Shown: one piece after another, positions 41,586 through 50,057 of the stretch
Position numbering within the stretch: the stretch's first letter is position 1
Layout of the letters: every line of letters starts with the position of its first letter
DNA from: Telluria sp042683405
Lineage (GTDB): Bacteria; Pseudomonadota; Gammaproteobacteria; Burkholderiales; Burkholderiaceae_D
Reading direction: 5' to 3'
Length of the DNA stretch: 64,000 nucleotides
Assembly (NCBI RefSeq): GCF_042683405.1
Contig: NZ_JBHUJS010000001.1
Coordinates: 62,001 to 126,000 of the forward strand
Program-made: the position numbers and the translations under genes
The notes under the pieces: generated by a model
Databases searched by the model: none
What the model saw: the letters and a program-made list of their open reading frames with translations, nothing else
What the model was told of the DNA's origin: nothing

Positions 41586-43412
41586 ATGTCAGCATTCGTC
41601 CGAGCCGCGCCGCTGGACAGCGGCGGCGATGGCGCCGCCAAGGGCGCCGCGCAGACGCAGGAGCGCAAGGCCAGCGGCTGGCAAGGCACGCCCGTGCACC
41701 GCTATCCCGAGACCACGGTCGAGCACGCGACCGCCGACCTGCTGCTCAACGCCTGGCTGGGCCGCTTTACCCATTCGGTGTCGCCGGCTGCGCTGGGCAA
41801 CGCGTTTTTCGACTGGATGACCCACCTTGCGCTGGCGCCCTCCAAGCACGAGCAGCTGGCCCTGCAGGGCATCGACAACATGATGAAGCTGGCGCAGGTG
41901 GCGCTCAAGAGCGCGCACGGCGACGATTGCTACACCTGCATCGAGCCGCTGCCGCAGGACCGGCGCTTCGACGCGCCCCAATGGAAGCGCTATCCCTTCA
42001 ATATCGGCTACCAGGCCTTCCTGCTGCAGCAGCAATGGTGGCACCGCGCCACCACGGGCGTGCGCGGCGTCTCGCGCCACCACCAGGACGTGGTGACCTT
42101 CATCACCCGCCAGTTGCTGGACTGGGTGGCGCCGTCCAATTTTCCCGCTACCAACCCGCAGGTGCTCGACACCACCATCGCCACCGGCGGGGTGAACCTG
42201 GCCGCGGGAGCGTTGCGGGCCTGGTCCGACCTGCTGCGCGCCGCCGGCGGGGCCGCGCGGCGCGAGTCGCGCTACGTGGTGGGCCAGAACGTGGCAGCCA
42301 CGCCTGGCAAGGTGGTGCTCAGGAACCACATCATGGAACTGATCCAGTACACGCCGTCCACGCCGCGCGTGCATGCGGTGCCGGTCCTGTTCGTCCCGGC
42401 CTGGATCATGAAGTACTACATCCTCGACCTGACCGAGACCGACTCGCTGGTGCGCTACCTGGTGGCGCAGGGACACACGGTGTTCATGGTGTCGTGGAAG
42501 AACCCGGGACAGAAGGAGCGCGACCTGGGCATGGACGACTACCGCGTGCACGGCGTCATGGCGGCCATCGACGAGGTATGCCGGCGCACCGGGGCGGGCA
42601 CGGTCAACGCGGCCGGCTACTGCCTGGGCGGCACCCTGCTGTCGATCGCGGCCGCGGCCATGGCGCGCGAGGGCGACGAGCGGCTGGGCAGCATCACGCT
42701 GCTGGCGGCGCAGGTGGACTTTACCGAGCCGGGCGAGCTGTCGCTGTTCATCGACGAGAGCGAGGTCAGCTTCCTGGAGGCGACCATGTGGCAGCAGGGC
42801 TACCTCGACACGAGCCAGATGGCGGGCGCCTTCCAGCTGATCCGCTCGAACGACCTGATCTGGTCGCGCCAGTTGAACCATTACCTGCTCAACAAGCCGG
42901 ATCAGGAAACCGCGCTCACCAGCTGGAACCAGGACGCCACCCGCATGCCGTTCCGCATGCATGCCGAGTACCTGCGGCGGCTGTTCCTGAACAACGACCT
43001 GGCGGCCGGGCGCTACCTGGTCGACGCCCGGCCCGTGGCGCTGTCGGACATCGACGTGCCGGTGTTCGCGGTCGGCACCGTCACCGACCACGTCGCGCCG
43101 TGGCGTTCCGTGTACAAGCTGACGCTGCTGCTCGATGCGGAGCTGACCTTCCTGCTGACTTCCGGCGGGCATAACGCGGGCATTATCTCGCCGCCGGGCA
43201 AGGCCGGGCGCAGCTTCCAGGTGGCGACGCGCGCGGCCGATGCGCCCTTCATCGATCCGGGGCGGTGGCAGGAGGCGATGGAGCACAGGCCGGGCTCATG
43301 GTGGCCGGAGTGGGAGCACTGGCTGGCGCGCCGGGCCGGGCCGCTGGTGGCGCCGCCGGCGCCCGAAGATGATCTGGAGGATGCGCCGGGTGAGTACGTC
43401 AGGCAGCCCTGA
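41586..43412 (+). CDS. phaC: Poly(3-hydroxyalkanoate) synthase, class I
   Basis: 608 residues, a cytosolic granule-bound enzyme polymerising 3-hydroxyacyl-CoA into PHB. The lipase-like box GYCLGG holds the nucleophile Cys (about 346); Asp in GTVTDHVAPW (about 501) and His in TSGGHNAGII (about 529) complete the triad. The N-terminal PhaC_N region is seen in LDWVAPSNFPATNPQVLD, and PVLFVPAWIMKYYILDL precedes the alpha/beta domain. GAGGAG sits five bases before the ATG. No phaA or phaB lies nearby. An FNR-type site 53 bases upstream suggests that synthesis is raised when oxygen is low. Length fits class I. Confidence 0.95.
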   Translation: MSAFVRAAPLDSGGDGAAKGAAQTQERKASGWQGTPVHRYPETTVEHATADLLLNAWLGRFTHSVSPAALGNAFFDWMTHLALAPSKHEQLALQGIDNMMKLAQVALKSAHGDDCYTCIEPLPQDRRFDAPQWKRYPFNIGYQAFLLQQQWWHRATTGVRGVSRHHQDVVTFITRQLLDWVAPSNFPATNPQVLDTTIATGGVNLAAGALRAWSDLLRAAGGAARRESRYVVGQNVAATPGKVVLRNHIMELIQYTPSTPRVHAVPVLFVPAWIMKYYILDLTETDSLVRYLVAQGHTVFMVSWKNPGQKERDLGMDDYRVHGVMAAIDEVCRRTGAGTVNAAGYCLGGTLLSIAAAAMAREGDERLGSITLLAAQVDFTEPGELSLFIDESEVSFLEATMWQQGYLDTSQMAGAFQLIRSNDLIWSRQLNHYLLNKPDQETALTSWNQDATRMPFRMHAEYLRRLFLNNDLAAGRYLVDARPVALSDIDVPVFAVGTVTDHVAPWRSVYKLTLLLDAELTFLLTSGGHNAGIISPPGKAGRSFQVATRAADAPFIDPGRWQEAMEHRPGSWWPEWEHWLARRAGPLVAPPAPEDDLEDAPGEYVRQP

Positions 43413-43471
43413 CGGGCTTCTGCTGGCGCGACGTTTGGGGTCCCGCGTGGGCGGGCATGAAGGGAGGTCGT

Positions 43472-43921
43472 ATGTTTGCACACATCCTGTTTCCGACCGA
43501 TGGGTCGCCGCTGTCCGATGCGGCCATGCTGACATGCATGGAATTCGCCAAATCGGTGCGCGCCAGGGTCACCGCGCTGCATGTGATGCCGGAATTTCAC
43601 ATGCTGACGGTGAATACCGAGATGATCGAGGATACCCGCGAGCAGTACCTGATCGATACCGAGCAGCGCGGACGGCAGGTGCTGCTCGCAGTCGAGCAGG
43701 CCGCGCGCGAGGCGGGCGTCGACTGCCAGACGGTATTGCGCCGCGCTGACAATCCGTACACGGAGATCCTCGAGGTGGCACGCGACCAGGGCTGCGACCT
43801 GATCGCGATGGCCTCGCACGGCTACCGCGGGATCAAGGCCATGGTGCTAGGCAGCGAAACGCACAAGGTGCTCGTGCACAGCATGATTCCGGTGCTGGTG
43901 CTGCGTCCGTTCGCGGAATAG
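43472..43921 (+). CDS. Universal stress protein (UspA family)
   Basis: 149 residues from MFAHILFPTDGSPLSDAAM; AGGGAGG precedes the ATG at 43472, ruling out the TTG/ATG frame from 43457. The ATP-binding pattern is visible in ASHGYRGIKAMVLGSETHKVL (G-x2-G-x9-G-S/T) and the fold starts with the usual ILFPTDGS strand. It is 59 bases after phaC and convergent with hsp20. In many bacteria such proteins are made under starvation or oxygen limitation; the neighbours fit that. Confidence 0.93.
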   Translation: MFAHILFPTDGSPLSDAAMLTCMEFAKSVRARVTALHVMPEFHMLTVNTEMIEDTREQYLIDTEQRGRQVLLAVEQAAREAGVDCQTVLRRADNPYTEILEVARDQGCDLIAMASHGYRGIKAMVLGSETHKVLVHSMIPVLVLRPFAE

Positions 43922-44008
43922 TGCCGCCAGGGCGTGACGAGGCGGGCCCGCGTCCATGCGGCCGGGCCCGGGGCAGGCGCGCCCTAAGGGCCCGCCCATG
44001 CACGCCTG

Positions 44009-44455
44009 TCAGTGGATCTCGAGCTTCTGCCCGGTGCGCTGTTCGCGCTTGGGCAAGGTCAGTTCCAGGATGCCGTCCTGGTACTTGGCCTCGGCCTTCG
44101 ACTCGTCCACCTCGTGCTCCAGCGTGAAGCTGCGGTACATCTCGCCGCGGTAGATCTCGCAGCGCACCACCTTTTCGCCCTCTTTCTGTTCCTGCCGCTG
44201 CTGGCTCTCGGCGGAGATGGTCACGCGGTTGGCGTTCACGTCGACCTTGATGTCCTCCTTGCGCACCCCCGGTATCTCGGCGCGGATGGTATAGGCCTGG
44301 TCGGTCTCGTTGACGTCGCAGCGCACCGCAGGCATGTCCGGCATGTCGCGCATCGAAAGCGGCCGCATGTCGCGCAGGAACTCTTCCATGCGATGCAGGG
44401 GGCTGACCCGCATCAGGTCTCGGAACGGGTCGAACGGTGTCATATTGTTCGCCAT
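44009..44455 (-). CDS. Hsp20/alpha-crystallin family small heat-shock protein
   Basis: 148 residues: MANNMTPFDPFRDLMRVSPLHRMEEFLRDM, then the crystallin domain (AVRCDVNETDQAYTIRAEIPGVRKEDIKVDVNANRVTIS through FTLEHEVDESKAEAKYQDGILELTLPK) and the C-terminal KLEIH anchoring motif. A chaperone that holds unfolded proteins in the cytosol. GAGGAG is about nine bases before the ATG. Convergent with the universal stress gene. I saw no clear sigma-32 promoter in the 220 bases upstream, which is filled by direct repeats. Confidence 0.94.
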   Translation of the reverse strand: MANNMTPFDPFRDLMRVSPLHRMEEFLRDMRPLSMRDMPDMPAVRCDVNETDQAYTIRAEIPGVRKEDIKVDVNANRVTISAESQQRQEQKEGEKVVRCEIYRGEMYRSFTLEHEVDESKAEAKYQDGILELTLPKREQRTGQKLEIH

Positions 44456-44488
44456 GATCGTGTCTCCTCAAGTCGATAACGCCGCCGC

Positions 44489-44640
44489 ACGGTGCCAACT
44501 GCGCACAATCGCGGCGATCTGTCGTCAAGTTTGCCTAACTGGAGAGATCCGGTGCCAGCCGGGCCGATCTGCGGCGAATGGTGCCAATCCCAAGCGAACG
44601 CCGCTCATCGGTACCCATCTGCAGCGAACTCCCACTTATT
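44489..44640. repeat. Imperfect direct repeats between hsp20 and fnr
   Basis: Three degenerate copies of a unit beginning CGGTGCCA or CGGTACCC and containing GATCTGCGGCGAA (near 44490, 44551 and 44610), plus extra GGTGCCA copies. The arrangement recalls the direct-repeat arrays at insertion-sequence ends, but no transposase is present. It could equally be a regulatory array. Confidence 0.4.
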
Positions 44641-44679
44641 CTTTATAACCCGTTTTGCGCGGTTCGCAAGCGGCACGGG

Positions 44680-45477
44680 TCAGGCGGCGACCCGCAGGGG
44701 AATGGTGCGCGATGGCGGCGGCGGCTGCAACCCGGCGCCCGGCGCGGAGCGCATGCCGCCGGCCAGCGCCTCCAGCGAAGCGCGGTCGACGATCTCGAGC
44801 TTGCGGTTGTCGAGCCGGATCCAGCCGTTGTTGCGGAACTTGGCCACCAGGCGGCTGACACTCTCGATGGTGAGCCCAAGATAGCCGCCGATGTCGTCGC
44901 GCGACATGCGCAGCTGGAAAGAGACCGGGGAATAGCCGCGCTGCGCGTAGCGCTCGGACAGGTTGAGCAGGAAGCAGGCAAAGCGCTGTTCGGCCCGCAT
45001 ATTGCCCAGCACCAGCATGAGCGCCTGTTCGCGCTGGATTTCCTGGCTCATCATGCAGTGGAACTGCTGCAGCAGGTGCGGGATCTTGCCGAACAGCTCC
45101 TGCAGGCGCGCGAACGGGATTTCGCACACTTCCGAATCCTCCAGCGCCACCGCGTCGCAGGCATGGCGTCCGCCCGCGATCGCGTCGAGTCCCAAGAGCT
45201 CGCCCGACATCGCAAAGCCGGTAACCTGCTGCGCGCCGCGCCGGTCGACCTGCGCGGTCTTGAAGTGCCCGAAGTGGATGGCGTAGAGGCTGGTGAACGG
45301 CTGGCCGATGCGGTACAGGTACATGTCGCGCCCGATGCGGTGGCGGCGCACGATGCCGTCGAAGAGTGCGACTTCAACAGGTTCCAGGCCGCGCAGCAGG
45401 CACATGCCGGCGAAGCGGCATTCGGCACACCTGTTCGGCGGGACAGGCGCCTGGCCCGCGCCATGCTGCTTGCACAC
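44680..45477 (-). CDS. fnr: FNR/Anr-type oxygen-sensing regulator
   Basis: 265 residues. The oxygen-labile 4Fe-4S ligands are all present: Cys17, Cys20 and Cys26 (CAECRFAGMC) and Cys118 in SEVCEIPF, the same surroundings as the fourth ligand of E. coli FNR. The cAMP-like beta roll is followed by a Crp-type helix-turn-helix (MSRDDIGGYLGLTIESVSRLVAKF) whose recognition helix E-S-V-S-R matches the TTGAT specificity. The gene starts with GTG at 45477, supported by AGAGG seven bases upstream; no in-frame ATG exists there. FNR-type sites lie in front of phaC and the DksA-like gene. Confidence 0.95.
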   Translation of the reverse strand: MCKQHGAGQAPVPPNRCAECRFAGMCLLRGLEPVEVALFDGIVRRHRIGRDMYLYRIGQPFTSLYAIHFGHFKTAQVDRRGAQQVTGFAMSGELLGLDAIAGGRHACDAVALEDSEVCEIPFARLQELFGKIPHLLQQFHCMMSQEIQREQALMLVLGNMRAEQRFACFLLNLSERYAQRGYSPVSFQLRMSRDDIGGYLGLTIESVSRLVAKFRNNGWIRLDNRKLEIVDRASLEALAGGMRSAPGAGLQPPPPSRTIPLRVAA

Positions 45478-45628
45478 AATGTTACCTCTTCCAGTTAATG
45501 TGGCCTCGCTGTCGCGCTGCGCTTAAAGCACGCGCTACCAACAATATACGACTGAAATGCGCAGGTATCCAGCGTCCGTTGTTGCAAGCGTGCGCGTCAG
45601 CTACTTGATGCGAATATTGGGCGCGCAT

Positions 45629-45642
45629 TTGACTATCGTCAA
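45629..45642 (+). promoter_or_regulatory. FNR-type site in front of the DksA-like gene
   Basis: TTGAC-TATC-GTCAA, symmetric and differing from the FNR consensus only in the inner base of each half (C and G for T and A). It lies in the divergent region between fnr and the DksA-like gene, so it could control either. Confidence 0.55.
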
Positions 45643-45718
45643 AGCAAAGGCTATCTGCCCGCCCGCATCAGGGCTACATTGAATCACTCGTCCGACCCGG
45701 ACGTGCAAGGAGAACGCC

Positions 45719-46135
45719 ATGGCGGAACCGCTGACGCAGGAAGATATCAGGCAACTCGAAGCGAGCCTGATTGAGGAGCGCAAACTGCTGGTGTCCGCGC
45801 TGAGCGACCGCCTGCACCAGGGCGACAACCCGGAAGAGATGAGCCTCGGCAATAACATGCTGGAAGGCGCGGTGGACGACCGCTCCACCGCCAATATGCT
45901 GAACGACGAGGAGATTTCGGAGCTGGGGCTGGACCTGCGCGAACTGCGCGCGGTGGAGTCGGCGCTGGAACGCATCGCACAAGGCAGCTACGGCATTTGC
46001 GCCAACTGCAGCAGCGTCATCGGGGCGGACCGCATGCGCGCCCAGCCGACTGCCGCGCTGTGCATCACCTGCCAGACCGAAGCGGAGCGCCGGCCCGGCA
46101 CCTTCGCCGAAGGCAGCTCGCGCATGCGCCTCTAG
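45719..46135 (+). CDS. TraR/DksA family zinc-finger protein
   Basis: 138 residues. An N-terminal coiled coil (LTQEDIRQLEASLIEERKLLVSALSDRLHQ) leads to the acidic segment LNDEEISELGLDLRELRAVESALERI and the zinc finger CANC-x17-CITC (residues about 96-119). DksA-like proteins bind the secondary channel of RNA polymerase and adjust transcription during starvation. It is shorter at the N-terminus than the main DksA (about 150), so it is probably a paralogue. AAGGAG precedes the ATG; an FNR-type site lies 76 bases upstream. It converges on the phosphofructokinase gene, with eight bases between the stops. Confidence 0.92.
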   Translation: MAEPLTQEDIRQLEASLIEERKLLVSALSDRLHQGDNPEEMSLGNNMLEGAVDDRSTANMLNDEEISELGLDLRELRAVESALERIAQGSYGICANCSSVIGADRMRAQPTAALCITCQTEAERRPGTFAEGSSRMRL

Positions 46136-46143
46136 CCGCGGCC

Positions 46144-47259
46144 CTACACGCGTTCGCCGAGGCAGATGCCCAGTTCGCGCGCAGTCTCCATGATGTCGCT
46201 GCCGACCGGCACGCGCTTGGTATGCCCGGCCACCTCGGCCAGCGGCACGTAATCGATCCCCGGCCCGGTCAGCGCGACCATCACGCCGCTGCGGCCTTCG
46301 TCCAGCGCGCGCACCGCCGCGGCGCCGAAACGCAGCGCGGAGACGCGGTCGAAGGCCGACGGGCTGCCGCCGCGCAGCAGGTGGCCCAGCACCACGGGGC
46401 GGCATTCCTTGCCGGTGCGGTCCTCCAGCCAGTGCGACACGCGCATGCCGATGCCGCCCAGCCGCTCCGCATGCCCGCCCGCCGCGCGGCTGGCCAGCTC
46501 GCGCTGACCGCCCGCCGGCGCCGCCCCTTCCGCCACGACCACGATCGAATGCTTGCGCCGGTCCGCGTCGCGCGCCAGGATCGCCTGCGCCACCACGTCG
46601 ATGTCGAACGGGATCTCGGGAATCAGGATCGCGTGCGCGCCGCCCGCCATCCCGGCATGCAGCGCGATCCAGCCGGCGTAGCGTCCCATCACCTCCACCA
46701 CCATCACGCGCTGGTGGCTTTGCGCGGTGCTGTGCAGGCGGTCGATGCATTCGGTCGCGAAGCCCGATGCGGTATCGAAGCCGAAGGTGAGGTAGGTGCG
46801 GTCGAGGTCATTGTCGATCGTCTTGGGCACTCCCACCACGGTCAGGCCCTTGCGCTGCAGCCCGTCGGCGATGCCCATGGTGCCGTCGCCGCCCACCATC
46901 ACCAGCGCGTCGAAGCCGCGCGCGCGACATTCGTCCACCACGTCGCCCGAGCGGTCCTGCTCGGTCCAGCCGCCGGATTTGTCGGGCATGGGGAAGTGGA
47001 AGGGGTTGCCGCGGTTGCTGCTGCCAAGGATGGTGCCGCCCAGGTGCGCGATGCCGTGCACGTTGTCGGGCGTGAGCAGTTGCACGCCTTCGCCGACACA
47101 GCTCTCCGGCGCGATCAGGCCGTTCATGCCGTCGCGGATGCCGTAGCACTCCCAGCCCCGGCGCGCAGCGGACAGCACCACCGCGCGGATCACCGCGTTC
47201 AGTCCGGGCGCATCCCCGCCGCCGGTCGATATCGCAATCCGCCTGATTTGCCGTGCCAT
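46144..47259 (-). CDS. 6-phosphofructokinase (PfkA superfamily)
   Basis: 371 residues from MARQIRRIAISTGGGDAPGLNAVIRAV; GGAGG five bases upstream sets the ATG at 47259, and the frame to 47274 is less likely. Sugar and phosphate sites: MVGGDGTMGIADGL, PKTIDNDLDRTYLTFGFDTA (catalytic Asp) and VMGRYAGWIALHAGMAGGA. At the position that is Gly124 in E. coli PfkA this protein has Lys (PKTIDND), while the GGDG glycine (Gly104) is kept; that pairing is known from ATP-dependent PFKs outside the E. coli type, whereas PPi enzymes usually have Asp at 104. ATP use is therefore favoured. Products: fructose 1,6-bisphosphate and ADP. Confidence 0.93.
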   Translation of the reverse strand: MARQIRRIAISTGGGDAPGLNAVIRAVVLSAARRGWECYGIRDGMNGLIAPESCVGEGVQLLTPDNVHGIAHLGGTILGSSNRGNPFHFPMPDKSGGWTEQDRSGDVVDECRARGFDALVMVGGDGTMGIADGLQRKGLTVVGVPKTIDNDLDRTYLTFGFDTASGFATECIDRLHSTAQSHQRVMVVEVMGRYAGWIALHAGMAGGAHAILIPEIPFDIDVVAQAILARDADRRKHSIVVVAEGAAPAGGQRELASRAAGGHAERLGGIGMRVSHWLEDRTGKECRPVVLGHLLRGGSPSAFDRVSALRFGAAAVRALDEGRSGVMVALTGPGIDYVPLAEVAGHTKRVPVGSDIMETARELGICLGERV

Positions 47260-47323
47260 CGCGCCCTCCGTCAAGAAGGACTCTATGCTATCAGTTCCGC
47301 GGCGCCGGACAGGGCACAGTCCG

Positions 47324-49333
47324 TCAGATGTCGACCGGGTCGACCTCGAGCGACCATTTGGCGCGCGTCTTCATTGCGCGCAGTTGTTCCATCCACGCGC
47401 GCAGGAAGGCCTGCAGCGCCGGGCGGGACGACGACTCGACCAGCAACTGCGCGCGCTCGACGTTGTGCACGCGCGTCATGGTCATCGGAATCGGCTCGTT
47501 GATGGTGATGCCCTCGTGCTCCAGGCAGTCGCGCGCGGCCGCGAGGAACTCGAGCGCGATCGCCAGTTCGCGTCCCTCGGCCCGGAGCAGGGCCTGGTAC
47601 ATGAAGGGCGGCAGCATGGCCTGGCGCCGCTCGGTGAGCAGGCCTGTGGCATAGCTGTCGTAATCGTGCTTCATCACCGCCGAGTACAGGGGATGCTGCG
47701 CATAGCGCGTCTGCACCAGCACCTCGCTGTGGTTGCCGCCGGCACGCCCGGCGCGGCCCGCCACCTGCATGAGCTGCGCGAACAGGCGCTCGCTGGCACG
47801 GTAGTCCTGCGAGAACAGCGCGGTGTCCGGGTTCAGGATTCCCACCAGCGTCAGGCGCTTGAAGTCGTGGCCCTTGGCGACCATCTGCGTGCCGACCAGG
47901 ATGTCCACTTCGCCGCGGTGCACGGTGTCGAACGCTTCCTGCGCGGCGCCCTTGCGGCGGGTCGAGTCGGCGTCGATGCGCAGGATGCGCGCCTCCGGGA
48001 ACATCTGCTGCAGGCCCTCTTCCACGCGCTGGGTGCCGCGGCCGAGCGGCTGCAGGTCGACGTTGCCGCAGGTCGGGCAGGAGCGCGGAATGCGCATCTC
48101 CAGGCTGCAGTGGTGGCAGCGCAGGCGGTGCTCGGGCTTGTGCAGCACCATGAAGGCGGTGCAGCGCTTGCAGTCGCTCACCCAGCCGCACGCATCGCAC
48201 GAGATCACCGGGGCGTAGCCGCGCCGGTTCAGGAACAGGAGCGACTGTTCGCCGCGCTCGAGGCGCGTGCGCAGGGCGGCGATGAGCCCGGAGGTCAGCC
48301 CGTCCTTGGGGCGGTCGCGCTCCATGTCCAGCAGGCGCACGCGCGGCAGCACGGCGTCGCGCACGGCGCGCTCGCGCAGCTCCAGCTTGCGGTAGCGTCC
48401 CGTCAGCGCGTGCTGCCAGCTCTCCAGCGAGGGCGTGGCCGAGCCGAGCACGATCGGAATGCCCAGCTGGTGCGCGCGCCATACCGCGAGGTCGCGCGCC
48501 GAATAGCGCAGGCCTTCCTGCTGTTTGTACGAGGGGTCGTGCTCCTCGTCGATGACGATCAGCGCCAGCTTCGGCAGCGAGGCGAGGATGGCCAGGCGCG
48601 TGCCCAGCACGATGCTGGCGCGCCCTTCATGCGCGGCCAGCCAGTGCAGCATGCGCTCGCCCTCGGCCAGGCTGCTGTGCAAGGTGGCGACCAGCATGCC
48701 GGGGAAACGCGCGCGGATGTTCGATTCCAGCTGCGGCGTGAGGTTGATTTCAGGGACCAGGACCAGGATCTGGGCGTCCGGGTCGCGCGCCAGCACCTGC
48801 GCGCAGGCCTGCAGGTACACCTCGGTCTTGCCGCTGCCGGTCACGCCGTACAGCAGCATGGGCGAGAATCCCGCCGCCGTGCCGATCGCATCGGCGGCGG
48901 CCTGCTGCGCGGGATTCAGCGCGGGCATGCCGACGGCGGCGTTGTCGCGCAGCGCGTCCAGTTTCGCCAGCTTCTTGATGGCGCGGTCCAGCGCCACGGT
49001 GGAGGCCAGGCGCAGGTTCTTCGGCAGGCCGGGCAGCGCGACCTCGCCGAGCGGGCGCTGGTAGTAGTCGGCCGCGAACCCGGCCAGGGCGATCCAGCGG
49101 TCCGACAGCGGGGCCAGTTGCGAACGCACGGCCAGCGCATCCTTCAGCTTTTCCGCCGGCACATCGGTGTGGCTGCGGACCTCCACAATGAGCCCGACTA
49201 CTTCTCGCCGTGCAAAAGGGACAAGAACCAGCTGTCCGGGACGCGGCTCCTCCCCCGGCTGGCACGGCCAGCGGTAGTCGAAGCAGCTGTTGAGCGGCGT
49301 ATCGAGTGCGACATGAAGGATGCAAAACGCCAT
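47324..49333 (-). CDS. priA: Primosomal protein N' (replication restart helicase)
   Basis: 669 residues from MAFCILHVALDTPLNSCFDYRWP, matching the usual PriA opening; the frame extends to 49366 without a better site. It rebuilds replisomes at stalled forks. The Walker A motif is LYGVTGSGKTEVYLQ, the DEEH box LIVIDEEHDPSYKQ, and motif III VLGSATPSLESW. The zinc clusters CDACGWVSDCKRCTAFM, CHHCSLEMRIPRSCPTCGN fall between the helicase lobes. Motif VI is VGTQMVAKGHDF and VAGRAGRAG. Upstream (49334-50057) lies the DnaA-box-rich spacer before hemE. Confidence 0.95.
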   Translation of the reverse strand: MAFCILHVALDTPLNSCFDYRWPCQPGEEPRPGQLVLVPFARREVVGLIVEVRSHTDVPAEKLKDALAVRSQLAPLSDRWIALAGFAADYYQRPLGEVALPGLPKNLRLASTVALDRAIKKLAKLDALRDNAAVGMPALNPAQQAAADAIGTAAGFSPMLLYGVTGSGKTEVYLQACAQVLARDPDAQILVLVPEINLTPQLESNIRARFPGMLVATLHSSLAEGERMLHWLAAHEGRASIVLGTRLAILASLPKLALIVIDEEHDPSYKQQEGLRYSARDLAVWRAHQLGIPIVLGSATPSLESWQHALTGRYRKLELRERAVRDAVLPRVRLLDMERDRPKDGLTSGLIAALRTRLERGEQSLLFLNRRGYAPVISCDACGWVSDCKRCTAFMVLHKPEHRLRCHHCSLEMRIPRSCPTCGNVDLQPLGRGTQRVEEGLQQMFPEARILRIDADSTRRKGAAQEAFDTVHRGEVDILVGTQMVAKGHDFKRLTLVGILNPDTALFSQDYRASERLFAQLMQVAGRAGRAGGNHSEVLVQTRYAQHPLYSAVMKHDYDSYATGLLTERRQAMLPPFMYQALLRAEGRELAIALEFLAAARDCLEHEGITINEPIPMTMTRVHNVERAQLLVESSSRPALQAFLRAWMEQLRAMKTRAKWSLEVDPVDI

Positions 49334-50057
49334 TCTGGTGGAGCAGGTGGAAACTGGAGGCGCCATTATGGCGGTTTACCGCAGGCTTTCAACAGGGGAT
49401 TGCGCCTTGTGGACAACTTTGTGGAAAAGGCGTGCCGCCCGTAGCAAAGGATTTGCGGTTCGTCAACAGCTTATTGCCGACAGAAAAAGGCGGTTAGAAA
49501 AAACCCTGCAACTTCAACGGCTTAGCGCGCATACCCCAGAGGCCACCCGGAGGCGCTGCTGGCCGCACGGAATGTGCATAAGTAGGCGCCCTGATGAAGT
49601 GTTTGTAGTCGAAATCTGTACCGGACGATGCCTTGGACTGAGCCGGGCTGCCGCCGGCAGTTATTCGCCGCAGCGCAGGCCGCGGTGACATATGCATGCC
49701 CCGAAAATATCCCGCGCCGCAGCACGGACTTAATGTAAAACCTCAGCAATTCGGCTAAGTCACGGGCGGAAAAGCACTTTTCCCCATTGTCCACATTTTC
49801 TGTGGATAACTTTGTGGAAAAGCGGTGAAAGTAGCCATTTTCACTCTGTAGGAATTTTCCCACAAGGTACGGCCGGCCTCCCGCGGACGGGAGCGGGCCC
49901 TTTAAAATCAAACACTTATTTGAAGTGCCATTTTCCCATGGCCAATACCTCAGCGCAGACGATCGCTCGCGCCGAAATGTGAATAAGTGTGGGAATTGTC
50001 GTGCGGGAGGACTGCTCCGCTTCGCCCACTGGGCGAAGCGGTTGTAGCGAAACTACA
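49334..50057. other. priA-hemE spacer with a cluster of DnaA boxes
   Basis: 724 bp with no convincing gene. Matches to the DnaA box TTWTNCACA on the minus strand (read as TGTGNAWAA on plus): 49420-49428 (TGTGGAAAA), 49573-49581 (TGTGCATAA), 49801-49809 (TGTGGATAA), 49813-49821 (TGTGGAAAA) and 49978-49986 (TGTGAATAA). Near matches: 49408-49416 (TGTGGACAA), 49787-49795 (TTGTCCACA) and 49856-49864 (TTTCCCACA). Two of the pairs repeat the same spacing of 12 bases. A hairpin (50017-50041, 11-bp stem) lies beyond the hemE stop. No A+T-rich 13-mers of origin type were identified. Confidence 0.7.

Noticed and set aside
49522..49911. 129-residue minus-strand frame in the priA-hemE spacer
   Set aside because: It translates the DnaA boxes (KLSTENVDNGEK), lacks a ribosome site and resembles no family.
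49334..50057. Calling this region the chromosomal replication origin
   Set aside because: Only the DnaA boxes are seen; no dnaA, gidA, parAB or A+T-rich unwinding element is present, and gene orientation on both sides is mixed.
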